This document shows, piece by piece, positions 55,167 through 62,850 of a stretch of DNA of 64,000 nt. The stretch comes from Pseudomonas subflava. GTDB lineage: Bacteria > Pseudomonadota > Gammaproteobacteria > Pseudomonadales > Pseudomonadaceae. The notes beneath the pieces were generated by a model, which was not told the DNA's origin, did no database searches, and saw nothing but the letters and a program-made list of their open reading frames with translations. Each line of letters begins with the position of its first letter. The stretch's first letter is position 1. Both the position numbers and the translations under genes were made by a program. Location: positions 496,001-560,000 of the forward strand of contig NZ_JAMXBF010000003.1 of assembly GCF_023823685.1 (NCBI RefSeq). Reading direction: 5' to 3'.

Positions 55167-56114
55167 TCAGGCTGACTCGACGCGAACCCAGTAGCGGGTC
55201 AGGCGCCGTACCCGCAGCGGCAGCGTATTGCTCAGGTTGTCCAGCACCGCGTCGCTGTCGGCCAGCTGGAACGCGCCGGAGATGCGCAGCCCCGCCAGCG
55301 CCGGGTCGCAGGACAGCAAACCCGGGCGATAGCGCGCCAGCTCGTCGATGAAGCGCGGCAGCGGCCAGTCGCTGACCACCAGCATGCCGCGCAGCCAGGC
55401 GTCGGAATGGGCCTCCAGCGGCTCCGGCGCCGCGCAGGCGTTGGCGTCGAACCACAGTTGGCGGCCGGCCTCGAGTCGCAGCGGCCGTGTCGGCGCCTGC
55501 AGCGGGCGCACTTCCACCGCGTGCTGCAGCACCCGCACCTGGGTGCGTTCGCCGTCCTGGCGCACCAGGAAGCGCGTGCCGAGGGCGCGGATGCTGCCCT
55601 GCCCGGTGTGCACCACGAAAGGCCGCGGGTCGGCGGCGGTCTGCACGAAGATCTCGCCACGGCGCAGATGCAGCTCGCGCAGGCGTGCGCCGTAGACGAT
55701 GTCGAGCGCGCTGTCGCTGTTCAGGCGCACGCGGCTGCCGTCGTCGAGACGAACCAGGCGGCGCTCGCCGACGCCGGTGCGGCGGTCGGCACGCAGGCTG
55801 CGCACGGGATCGGATTGCCAGCCGAGACCGGCCATGCCGCCGCCCAGCACCAGCAGACCGAGCAGCTTGAGGTTCTCGCGGCGGCGCTGACCGACGCCGC
55901 GCAGAGCCGCAGGGGCGACTTCGGCAGGCAACGCGGCCATCCGCCCCTGCAGCTTTTCCAGACGATTCCAGGCCTGGCGGTGCGTCGCATCGGCCGCCAG
56001 CCAGCGGCGGTGAGCCTCGCCGGTCTGCGCGCATTCCGGCGCGGCGAGCAGATTGAGGTGCCAGTTGGCGGCGGCGCGCAACACGGCAAGCGACGGCTGG
56101 ACGGGTGGGCTCAT
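55167..56114 (-). CDS. fecR: FecR-family anti-sigma factor
   Basis: A 315-residue inner-membrane regulator. The cytosolic DUF4880 segment contains the WLAADATHRQAWNRLEKLQG motif that holds the sigma factor, a single TM lies at about 84-100 (LKLLGLLVLGGGMAGLGW), and the periplasmic FecR domain has VRLDDGSRVRLNSDSALDIVY and GSIRALGTRFLVRQ, ending in an STN-like C-terminus. It passes the signal from the receptor's STN domain to FecI. One base separates it from the fecI stop. Confidence 0.92.
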   Translation of the reverse strand: MSPPVQPSLAVLRAAANWHLNLLAAPECAQTGEAHRRWLAADATHRQAWNRLEKLQGRMAALPAEVAPAALRGVGQRRRENLKLLGLLVLGGGMAGLGWQSDPVRSLRADRRTGVGERRLVRLDDGSRVRLNSDSALDIVYGARLRELHLRRGEIFVQTAADPRPFVVHTGQGSIRALGTRFLVRQDGERTQVRVLQHAVEVRPLQAPTRPLRLEAGRQLWFDANACAAPEPLEAHSDAWLRGMLVVSDWPLPRFIDELARYRPGLLSCDPALAGLRISGAFQLADSDAVLDNLSNTLPLRVRRLTRYWVRVESA

Positions 56115-56115
56115 G

Positions 56116-56637
56116 TCAGTCCCCGATCAGCAGCAGGCACTGGGTCAGGCCGCGGACCACGTACTTGCGCACAGTATTGGTCGACAGGCCCAGGCGCCGG
56201 CCGATCTCCACGTGGCTGAGGCCGTCGAGCTGCGCCATCAGGAAGATCTCGCGGCAACGCGCGCCGAGGCCATCGAGCATGCGGTCGATTTCCAGCAGGG
56301 TCTCAAGGATCAGCGTCCGCTCCTCCGGCGAGATGTCCAGGGGCTCGGGCAGCGCGGCCAGGGCCTCCAGGTAGGACTGTTCGAGGGCGCGGCGGCGGAA
56401 GCCATCGATCATCAGACCGCGGGCGATGCTGCTCAGATAGGCGCGCGGCTCGCGCAGATCCAGAGTCTGGCGACTGGCAAGGACGCGGACGAAGGTGTCC
56501 TGGGCCAGATCGGCGGCGCTCTCCGCGCAGGGCAAGCGTTTGCGCAGCCACAACCGCAGCCAGTCGTGATGCTCCCGGTAGAGCGATTGCACGGCGTGCT
56601 GGGTGGAGAGGTCGGCGGCCTGGTCGGGAGTGCGCAC
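56116..56637 (-). CDS. fecI: FecI-family ECF sigma factor (iron-starvation type)
   Basis: A 173-residue sigma factor. Region 2 reads ADLAQDTFVRVLAS and REPRAYLSSIARGLMIDGFRRRALEQSYLE; region 4 reads REIFLMAQLDGLSHVEIGRRLGLSTNTVRKYVVRGLTQCL, with a complete helix-turn-helix. It should direct transcription of the adjacent receptor gene when the receptor is occupied. A Fur-box-like palindrome lies just upstream, so expression should require iron limitation. Confidence 0.93.
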   Translation of the reverse strand: MRTPDQAADLSTQHAVQSLYREHHDWLRLWLRKRLPCAESAADLAQDTFVRVLASRQTLDLREPRAYLSSIARGLMIDGFRRRALEQSYLEALAALPEPLDISPEERTLILETLLEIDRMLDGLGARCREIFLMAQLDGLSHVEIGRRLGLSTNTVRKYVVRGLTQCLLLIGD

Positions 56638-56649
56638 GGCGGATGAGCT

Positions 56650-56669
56650 AAATGATAATTGATATCATC
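56650..56669. promoter_or_regulatory. Fur box upstream of fecI
   Basis: AATGATAATTGATATCATC, 13-32 bases before the fecI ATG, matches the Fur consensus GATAATGATAATCATTATC at most positions and is the only AT-rich dyad in a short GC-rich gap. Confidence 0.72.
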
Positions 56670-56712
56670 CATTCTCCACCGAAAGCTCCCCGCCGCGCAA
56701 GCGACGCGGCGT

Positions 56713-56943
56713 TCACTCGTTCTTCTGGTAGACGATCTTCCTGCTGCCGCCTTCGCAGCTGCCGACCACCATGGCCGGGTCCTCGACCTCGGCGGCGGGA
56801 ACGATTTCCAGCGTGTAGCTGGTGACGTTGGCGGCCTGGATCTTCACCTCGATCTCCTGCTTCAACTCTTCGCAGGGCTTGGGCGCGGCCAGAGCGCCGC
56901 CGCACAGCAGCGTGGCCAGCAGGGCAACGAAACAGCGCTTCAT
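56713..56943 (-). CDS. DUF1161 small exported protein, copy 1
   Basis: A 76-residue protein with a signal peptide (MKRCFVALLATLLCGGALA) and the DUF1161 body: KPCEELKQEIEVKIQ, SYTLEIVPA and [14 protein letters not shown]. Two conserved cysteines probably form a disulfide. It is closely related to the gene at 60550-60774. Function unknown. Confidence 0.85.
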   Translation of the reverse strand: MKRCFVALLATLLCGGALAAPKPCEELKQEIEVKIQAANVTSYTLEIVPAAEVEDPAMVVGSCEGGSRKIVYQKNE

Positions 56944-56974
56944 CGCGGAGCTCCTCGGGTGGGATGCGGCAGTT

Positions 56975-58039
56975 CTAGTTCTGATCCGCCAGCCGCGCCA
57001 GCGTTCGCTCGCGCTCGTCCGCCGGCCGTTCGCCGAGGGCGGCGACGCGACGGTAAAACTCGGCCCAGTCGCCGCCGGCCTGGCGGAACAGCGCGGCGAA
57101 GGACTCCACCCATTGATCGTAGAGGCCGAAGGGCAGCAGCCGGGCGTTGTTCAGCGGCTGCGCCATCCAGGCGTCGTAGCGCCGATCACCGCCCCATTCG
57201 CCGTCGCGCAGTTCTTGGTATTCGGCGCGCAGCCGCTCGAATTCAGCGGCCTTGCCGGCGCGCTTCTGCGCATCGTCCAGCGGCCCTTCATAGAGCTTCT
57301 GCAGGCGCTCGCGGCTGGCCAGGATCAGCGCGGTGAACTGCCGGCGCATGCGCTCCTCGTGGGCGTCGCCGGGCGCCAGGCCGCGGGCGGCGCGCCACTG
57401 ACGCAGGCCCTGCTGCTCGACGAAGCTGGCGAAGGACTCGTTGAACGCCGTGTCGTCGGCCACGTACAGCCGCTGGTGCGCCAGCTCGTGGAAGATCACC
57501 GCGGCCAGGCGTTCGTCGTCCCAGCGCAGCATGGTGTTGAGGATGGGGTCGTCGAACCAGCCTAGGGTCGAGTAGGCCTCGATACCGGCGGCGTAGGTGT
57601 CCATGCCCTCGACCTGCAGCAGCGCCGCGGCACCGCGGGCGCGGCCCTGTTGGTAGAAGCCGCGGTAGGCCACGCAGCCGGCGATGGGAAAGCAGTGGGT
57701 CAACGGCTGCAGCGACAGCTCGGGCGTGGCGAAGACATTCCACACCACATAGGGCCGCCGCAGGTCGGCGTACAGCCGGTAGCTGCGGTTGTCCGGCAGG
57801 GCCAGCTCGGCGCTGGCGAAGTCGCGGGCCTGCTGGGCCAGCGCCAGGCGTCGGGAAAGATCGGCATCGGTGGCGGGATCGGCGAGCAGCGCGTCCACCG
57901 GCTCGCGGGCGGCGAGCAGTTCGAGCTGGCCGCGGCCGAGGTGGGCGTAGTAGTCGAGACTGGCACAACCGCTCAGCAGGGCGCCGAGCAGTAGCGGAAC
58001 CAGGCACCGCGCGCGGCGGTCGAGTAGGGCGATAGGCAT
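56975..58039 (-). CDS. Lipoprotein putative aminopeptidase (DUF2265-type)
   Basis: A 354-residue lipoprotein: LLGALLSGCASLDYYAHLGRGQLELL contains the lipobox. The zinc-peptidase motif is AAVIFHELAHQRLYV (HExxH), followed by DTAFNESFASFVEQQG with the third ligand Glu. The opening YYAHLGRGQLELLAAREPV and STLGWFDDPILNTML are typical of this family of putative aminopeptidases. The substrate is unknown. It lies on the minus strand 31 bases upstream of the DUF1161 gene and diverges from a lipoprotein pair. Confidence 0.85.
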   Translation of the reverse strand: MPIALLDRRARCLVPLLLGALLSGCASLDYYAHLGRGQLELLAAREPVDALLADPATDADLSRRLALAQQARDFASAELALPDNRSYRLYADLRRPYVVWNVFATPELSLQPLTHCFPIAGCVAYRGFYQQGRARGAAALLQVEGMDTYAAGIEAYSTLGWFDDPILNTMLRWDDERLAAVIFHELAHQRLYVADDTAFNESFASFVEQQGLRQWRAARGLAPGDAHEERMRRQFTALILASRERLQKLYEGPLDDAQKRAGKAAEFERLRAEYQELRDGEWGGDRRYDAWMAQPLNNARLLPFGLYDQWVESFAALFRQAGGDWAEFYRRVAALGERPADERERTLARLADQN

Positions 58040-58082
58040 GCCCCGAGCCTATTGCATTGCCCCTCCGCCTAGGAAGCCCACC

Positions 58083-58493
58083 ATGCGCAAAGCCCTGTTC
58101 TGCCTGCCCATCCTGCTCTCCGGCTGCTCCCTGTGGATGCCGCGCCACGATCCCGATCAGGCCTGGATCGATCTGCACGGGCGCGAGGACGGGCGTCTGC
58201 AGGCGGTGCAGGTGGACGGCCAGACGCTGGAAGACGACCGCTTCTTCCAGGTGCCCCCCGGTCGCCACGAGCTGCAGGTGCGCCTGCGCTTCGCCGTGGA
58301 CGCCAGCAACGTCGGCAGCGACCAGGACCTGCCGCGCACCTGCCTGCTGACGCTCGACTACGCCGACTTCAGCGCCGGCCAGCGCTATCGACTGAAGGCC
58401 GGCAGCCGCGGCTTCCGCCCCTGGGCGCAGCTGCTGGACGAACGCGGCGAGAGCCTGGCGCGGGCACGCGAGGGCCGCTGCGGCGCCGTCTGA
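58083..58493 (+). CDS. Small lipoprotein, paralogue A of a tandem pair
   Basis: A 136-residue lipoprotein: CLPILLSGCSLW is the lipobox. The body reads DPDQAWIDLHGR, DRFFQVPPGRHELQVRLRF, then a Cys in RTCLLTLDYADFSAGQRYRL and another near the end in REGRCG. These shared blocks make it a paralogue of the next gene. The PPGxHELxVR motif resembles PEGA-like beta sandwiches. Function unknown; position matches the PA0061/PA0062 pair. Confidence 0.75.
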   Translation: MRKALFCLPILLSGCSLWMPRHDPDQAWIDLHGREDGRLQAVQVDGQTLEDDRFFQVPPGRHELQVRLRFAVDASNVGSDQDLPRTCLLTLDYADFSAGQRYRLKAGSRGFRPWAQLLDERGESLARAREGRCGAV

Positions 58494-58534
58494 TCGGCGT
58501 TATGCTGACTCACCCCGTTCCGAGGATCGCCGCC

Positions 58535-58954
58535 ATGCGCCTGCCCCTGCTGCTCTGCCTGTTCGCCCTTAGCGCCTGTGCCAGCCCGCTGCCGCCGGCC
58601 GATCCGCAGCAGGCCTGGGTCGAGCTGTACGCCAGCGCCGGCTACACGCTGATGGCGCACAAGCTGGATGATGAGCAGACGCGCGACGGCCGCTACTTCC
58701 AGGTGCCGCCGGGCGCCCACGAGCTGCAGGTGCGCTTCCAGTTCGAGGTGCCGGGCGGCGGGGGCGGCAGCGACTTCAGCAGCGAGCCGATCCAGATGAC
58801 CTGCCAGCTGCGCTTCCGCTACGACGGCTTCGCCGCCGGCCAGCGCTATCGCATCGAGGCGCGGCCGCTGCAGCGCAAGGCCCAGGGCTGGCTGTACGGC
58901 GCAGACCGCCAGATTCTGGCGCGCGCCGAGGTGCTGCGCTGCGGCACCTTCTAA
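58535..58954 (+). CDS. Small lipoprotein, paralogue B of a tandem pair
   Basis: A 139-residue lipoprotein from the ATG at 58535 (MRLPLLLCLFALSACAS, lipobox LSAC), with GAGGAT upstream. DPQQAWVELYAS, GRYFQVPPGAHELQVRFQF, MTCQLRFRYDGFAAGQRYRIEA and the final EVLRCGTF line up block by block with the preceding gene, including both cysteines. The two arose by tandem duplication. Role unknown; surface-exposed or periplasmic by its lipobox. Confidence 0.75.
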   Translation: MRLPLLLCLFALSACASPLPPADPQQAWVELYASAGYTLMAHKLDDEQTRDGRYFQVPPGAHELQVRFQFEVPGGGGGSDFSSEPIQMTCQLRFRYDGFAAGQRYRIEARPLQRKAQGWLYGADRQILARAEVLRCGTF

Positions 58955-58957
58955 CGG

Positions 58958-59389
58958 TCAGTTTTCCAGGGTCGCCTGCAGGCTGATCTCGGTATCCAGC
59001 ACCTTGGATACCGGGCAGCCGGTCTTGGCCGCCTGCACGGCCTGCTCGAAGGCGTCTCGGTCGGCGCCCGGCACACGCGCCTGGAGGGTCAGGTGCACGG
59101 CGCTGATGCGAAAGCCCGCCTCCTCCTTGTCCAGCCACACCTCGGCATGGGTTTCCAGGCTCTCGGCGGTCATGCCGCGGTCGCCCAGCTCCTTGGACAG
59201 GGCCATGGAGAAACAGCCGGCATGGGCGGCGGCGATCAGCTCCTCGGGGTTGGTGCCGGGCTGGTCCTCGAAGCGGGTGTTGAAGCCGTAGGGGTTGTCC
59301 TCGAGCGCGCCGCTCTGGGTGGAGATGCTGCCCTTGCCGTCCTTGATGCCGCCCTGCCAGTGGGCCGAAGCCCTCTTCTTGATGGTCAT
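58958..59389 (-). CDS. osmC: OsmC organic hydroperoxide reductase
   Basis: A 143-residue peroxidase of the OsmC/Ohr family. KRASAHWQGGIKDGKGSISTQSGAL is the OsmC N-terminus; the two redox cysteines lie in AAAHAGCFSMALSKEL and AAKTGCPVSKVLDTEI, with the catalytic Arg region in NTRFEDQPGTNPEELI. It reduces organic hydroperoxides in the cytosol and is osmotically induced in relatives. Sequence length and motifs fit OsmC better than Ohr. Convergent with the lipoprotein pair. Confidence 0.93.
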   Translation of the reverse strand: MTIKKRASAHWQGGIKDGKGSISTQSGALEDNPYGFNTRFEDQPGTNPEELIAAAHAGCFSMALSKELGDRGMTAESLETHAEVWLDKEEAGFRISAVHLTLQARVPGADRDAFEQAVQAAKTGCPVSKVLDTEISLQATLEN

Positions 59390-59450
59390 GTCGCGTTCCT
59401 CTCGTCATTGGGTACCTGTTGAGAGGAACGCGAGGCCGGCAAAGTTCGCC

Positions 59451-60449
59451 TCAACGCAACCCGGCGACCAGTTCGAAGCTGCGCAGACGATGCTCGGGCT
59501 GATACAGGTCGCAGGTGAAGATCAGCTCGTCCGCGCCGGTCTGCTCCAGCAGCACCTCCAGGCGTGCGCGCACCTTCTCCGGCCCACCAACCACCGCCAG
59601 GCCGAAGAAGTCGCCCACCGCCTGCTGCTCGTGGGGCAGCCAGCGGCCGACCATGCTCTCCACCGGCGGGCGCAGCACCAGGCTCTGGCCGCGGATCAGC
59701 GCGAGGATGCGCTGGAAGGCGGTGGTGGCGAGGAACTCGGCTTCTTCGTCCGTGGGCGCGGCGATCAGCGGCACGCCGATCATCGCGTAGGGCTTGTCCA
59801 GCACCGCCGAGGGCTGGAAGTTCTCGCGGTAGATGCGCAGCGCCTGGTGCAGGTAGCGCGGCGCGAAGTGCGAGGCGAAGGCGTAGGGCAGACCCTTCTG
59901 CGCCGCCAGCTGGGCGCTGAACAGGCTGGAGCCGAGCAGCCAGATCGGCACACCGCTGTCGACGCCGGGCACGGCCAGTACCGTCTGGCCGGGCTGGCGC
60001 GGGCCGAGCAGGGTCTCCAGCTCCTCGACGTCCTGCGGGAAGTCGTCCGGGCTGCCCAGGCGGTCGCGGCGCAGGGCGCGGGCGGTGGCCTGGTCTGCGC
60101 CCGGGGCGCGGCCGAGACCGAGCTCGATGCGCCCGGGATACAGCGCCTCGAGGGTGCCGAACTGCTCGGCCACCACCAGCGGCGCGTGGTTGGGCAACAT
60201 CACCCCGCCCGAGCCCAGGCGCAGGGTCGAGGTATTCGCCGCCAGGTAGCCGAGCAGCACGGCGGTGGCGGCACTGGCGATGCCCTCCATGTTGTGGTGC
60301 TCGGCCACCCACATGCGCGAGAAGCCGAGCCGCTCGACATGGCGGGCGAGGTCGAGGGAGCGCTGCAGCGCGGGGCCGGCGCCGACGTCGTCGTCGCGCA
60401 TGGGCGCCAGGTCGAGCACGGCGAAAGGGGTGTTGGACAGCTTGCTCAT
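59451..60449 (-). CDS. LLM-class (luciferase-like) flavin-dependent oxidoreductase
   Basis: A 332-residue TIM-barrel oxidoreductase from the ATG at 60449 ([17 protein letters not shown]), with AGGAGG just upstream. Signatures: [68 protein letters not shown] and the IWLLGSS strand. It matches the subgroup of single-subunit luciferase-like proteins (E. coli YhbW type). It uses reduced flavin, but its substrate is unknown. Confidence 0.88.
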   Translation of the reverse strand: MSKLSNTPFAVLDLAPMRDDDVGAGPALQRSLDLARHVERLGFSRMWVAEHHNMEGIASAATAVLLGYLAANTSTLRLGSGGVMLPNHAPLVVAEQFGTLEALYPGRIELGLGRAPGADQATARALRRDRLGSPDDFPQDVEELETLLGPRQPGQTVLAVPGVDSGVPIWLLGSSLFSAQLAAQKGLPYAFASHFAPRYLHQALRIYRENFQPSAVLDKPYAMIGVPLIAAPTDEEAEFLATTAFQRILALIRGQSLVLRPPVESMVGRWLPHEQQAVGDFFGLAVVGGPEKVRARLEVLLEQTGADELIFTCDLYQPEHRLRSFELVAGLR

Positions 60450-60500
60450 GGGAGGCCTCCTGAGGTCATTTCTCGGATATGGGGCCGCCCGGCACAAATG

Positions 60501-60532
60501 AAAAGGCCGGAGCCCCTCACGAGACTCCGGCC
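60501..60532 (-). terminator. Rho-independent terminator of the DUF1161 copy 2 gene
   Basis: An 8-bp stem (GGCCGGAG/CTCCGGCC) with a 12-base loop, followed on the minus strand by TTTTCATTT, 18 bases after the DUF1161 stop at 60550. Confidence 0.78.
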
Positions 60533-60549
60533 CGGTGCGCGGCGGCGTG

Positions 60550-60774
60550 TCAGCCGCGCTGGTAGACGATTTCCTTGCTGCCGCCCTCGCAGCTGCCGAC
60601 TACCTGCTTGTCGCCGGCGGCGCCCTTGTCGACCACTTCCAGGGTGTAGGCGGCGACGCCCTTGTCCTTGAGCTTGGCGTCGATCTCGGACTTCAATTCT
60701 TCACAGGGCTTGCCGGCGGCCAGGGCCGAACCGGCCAACGTGAACAGGGCCAGGCCCAGCATCATTCGCTTCAT
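60550..60774 (-). CDS. DUF1161 small exported protein, copy 2
   Basis: A 74-residue protein from the ATG at 60774 ([19 protein letters not shown] signal), GGAGC upstream. [29 protein letters not shown] and [14 protein letters not shown] align with copy 1 at 56713-56943 over the whole length. Function unknown; exported and probably disulfide bonded. Confidence 0.86.
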   Translation of the reverse strand: MKRMMLGLALFTLAGSALAAGKPCEELKSEIDAKLKDKGVAAYTLEVVDKGAAGDKQVVGSCEGGSKEIVYQRG

Positions 60775-60864
60775 GGTTAACGCTCCTTCGTTGATGGACT
60801 CGCGGGACAACCCGACCCGCTCGGCGCAGCCTAGCCGAGCGCAGCCGGTAAAACCGTGCGGCGG

Positions 60865-61080
60865 TCAGCTGTTGCTGATGCGGAAGCCGACCTTGAGGGT
60901 GACCTGGAAGTGCGCGACCCGGCCATCGGCGATGTGGCCGCGGGTCTCGACGACCTCGAACCAGTCCATGTTGCGCACGGACTTGGCGCATTCGGCCAGG
61001 GCATTGTTGATCGCGTCCTCGATGCTGGTCGTGGACGAGCCGACCAGGTCGATCAGCTTGTAGGTGTGGTGATCGGTCAT
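60865..61080 (-). CDS. Dodecin (flavin-binding storage protein)
   Basis: A 71-residue protein from the ATG at 61080 (MTDHHTYKLIDLVGSSTTSIEDAINNALAECAK). The pattern of an early helix followed by MDWFEVVETRGHIADGRVAHFQVTLKVGF matches dodecin; the Trp in NMDWFEV stacks against the flavin isoalloxazine in the family. Dodecins form hollow dodecamers that bind FMN or riboflavin. Confidence 0.92.
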   Translation of the reverse strand: MTDHHTYKLIDLVGSSTTSIEDAINNALAECAKSVRNMDWFEVVETRGHIADGRVAHFQVTLKVGFRISNS

Positions 61081-61275
61081 GACGCTCTCCTTGTGGGGTC
61101 GATGCACGTGCAGTTGTGGCCGTACCAACGCCGATTTAGTTCAGATTAGCTGCCCGCACGCGGCCTGCCGCTGCTCCTTGTGCTCCGCGAATAGCGCATC
61201 GCACGGCACCGGCCGGAGACGCCGCGGGCCAAACGCAGCGGCTGGCGATTGCGCAACGAGGCACAAGCCCGATAG

Positions 61276-61295
61276 GATGAGATGAATTCTCATTC
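61276..61295. promoter_or_regulatory. Fur-box-like dyad upstream of the second fecI
   Basis: GATGAGATGAATTCTCATTC, 16-35 bases before the sigma gene start, is a dyad around GAATTC with partial match to the Fur hexamer repeats (GATAAT family). Weaker than the box of the first system. Confidence 0.5.
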
Positions 61296-61310
61296 GCGCC
61301 ACTCCCGCCC

Positions 61311-61808
61311 GTGTCCTCCTCCAAACTCGGCTTCTTCTTCAGCGAACACCGCCGCTGGCTGCTGCAATACCTGCAGCGCCAGGTGCGCCACCGTGCCGAC
61401 GCCAAGGACACTGCGGCTGAGACCTTCTGCCAGCTGCTCGCCGCCAAGGTCGACCCGGAAACCATCGAACAGCCGCGCGCCTACCTGTCGACCATCGCCC
61501 GCCGCCTGGTCTTCGACCGCCACCGCCGCCGGCGTCTGGAGCAGGCCTACCTGGAGCGCCTGGCGCTGCTGCCGGAAGAGCTGGCGCCCTCGCCGGAAGA
61601 CAGATTCCTCCTGCTCGAAGCGCTGAGCGCCATCGACCGCGTCCTGACCGACCTGCCGCTGGTGGTGAAAAAAGCCTTCCTGCTCAGCCAGCTGGATGGT
61701 CTCGGCTACGCCGAGATCGGCCGCCGCCTAGAGGTCTCCGAACGCACCGTGGGCCGCTATATGACCCAGGCCCTGCGCCAGTGCTACCTGACAGGAGCCC
61801 AGCCATGA
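61311..61808 (+). CDS. FecI-family ECF sigma factor, second system
   Basis: A 165-residue sigma factor with a GTG start (MSSSKLGFFFSEHRRW). Region 2: KDTAAETFCQLLAAK and RAYLSTIARRLVFDRHRRRRLEQAYLERL; region 4: VKKAFLLSQLDGLGYAEIGRRLEVSERTVGRYMTQALRQC. No clear ribosome site precedes the start. It is paralogous to the sigma factor at 56116 and should drive the receptor gene two genes downstream. Its stop overlaps fecR as ATGA. Confidence 0.9.
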   Translation: MSSSKLGFFFSEHRRWLLQYLQRQVRHRADAKDTAAETFCQLLAAKVDPETIEQPRAYLSTIARRLVFDRHRRRRLEQAYLERLALLPEELAPSPEDRFLLLEALSAIDRVLTDLPLVVKKAFLLSQLDGLGYAEIGRRLEVSERTVGRYMTQALRQCYLTGAQP

Positions 61809-62749
61809 ACCGCGAACTCGACCCCATCGCCGAACAGGCCATCGCCTGGCTGGTGCGCCTGCGCTCCGGCCGCGATCAGGCGCGCCAGCAGGCCGCGCTG
61901 CAGGTCTGGCTGGACGAAAACCCAGCCCACATCCGTGCCTGGGAGCAGCTGCAGCGCGGCCTGGGCAACCACTACGAACTGCTGCGCAAGGCGCCGAGCA
62001 GCCTGCGCGAGCCCCTGGTGCAGCCGGAGCTGAAACGCCGCGACGTACTGCGCGGCCTGGCCGGCCTCGGCCTGCTTGGCGGCGGCCTTTGGCTGGGCGT
62101 GCACAGCCAGCCCGGCCAGACGCTGCTGGCCGACCTCAGCACAGGCAGCGAGCGTCGCGAACTGTCGCTGCCCGATGGCAGCCGCCTGAACCTGAATGCC
62201 GGAAGCGCAGTCGATGTCGACTTCACGGCCGAGCGACGCCTGCTGACCCTGCGCCAAGGCTCACTGGTGGTGCAGGTCGCCGCCGATCGCAATCGTCCGC
62301 TGATCGTGCGCACCGCCCAGGGCGAAGCCCGCGCGCTGGGCACGCGCTTCCTGGTCGAGCAGCAGGCCGCCAGCACCCACGTGATGGTGCTGGAACACGC
62401 CGTGCAGGTCTCGCTGCCCAGCGGCGCGCGGCTCGACCTGCAGGAAGGCCAGGCCGCGCTGTTACAGGGCAATCGTATCGAACGCCTGGCCGGCGAGCAG
62501 CGTTACCGCGCCGACTGGCTGGACGGCCACCTGAGCGTGCTCGACGAGCCGCTGGCCACCGTCATCGACGCCCTGCGCCCCTACCATCGCGGTCTGCTGG
62601 GGGTCAGCCCACAGGTACGCGACCTGCGCGTGCAGGGTGTTTTCCCGCTGGACGACACCCGGCGCAGCCTCACCGCCCTGGCGGAAACCCTGCCGATTCG
62701 TGTTGACCGCTACGGCCCCTGGCTGACCCTGGTCGGCCCGGCCAACTGA
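61805..62749 (+). CDS. FecR-family anti-sigma factor, second system
   Basis: A 314-residue regulator starting MNRELDPIAEQAIAWLVRLRSG. The DUF4880 motif VWLDENPAHIRAWEQLQRGLG, a single TM at about 82-98 (LAGLGLLGGGLWLGVH), and the FecR domain (LPDGSRLNLNAGSAVDVDF, ARALGTRFLVEQ) are all present, ending in an STN-like segment. It is the middle gene of a fecI-fecR-receptor operon and overlaps fecI by four bases. Confidence 0.92.
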   Translation: MNRELDPIAEQAIAWLVRLRSGRDQARQQAALQVWLDENPAHIRAWEQLQRGLGNHYELLRKAPSSLREPLVQPELKRRDVLRGLAGLGLLGGGLWLGVHSQPGQTLLADLSTGSERRELSLPDGSRLNLNAGSAVDVDFTAERRLLTLRQGSLVVQVAADRNRPLIVRTAQGEARALGTRFLVEQQAASTHVMVLEHAVQVSLPSGARLDLQEGQAALLQGNRIERLAGEQRYRADWLDGHLSVLDEPLATVIDALRPYHRGLLGVSPQVRDLRVQGVFPLDDTRRSLTALAETLPIRVDRYGPWLTLVGPAN

Positions 62750-62768
62750 ACCGGGGCGCCGGGGTAAG

Positions 62769-62800
62769 TGAAAATTCTTCGCATTCGTGTCCGGTTTTTC
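62769..62800 (+). promoter_or_regulatory. Possible FecI-type promoter before the second receptor
   Basis: GTGAAAAT followed about 15 bases later by GTGTCCGG lies 50-80 bases before the receptor start, similar in layout to ECF iron-starvation promoters (GAAAAT-like -35, GTC-containing -10). The consensus for this sigma factor is unknown. Confidence 0.25.
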
Positions 62801-62850
62801 GCGCCCGTCACACCTATCTCCTGACCCCCACACTTTTGCAGGAGATCCCC

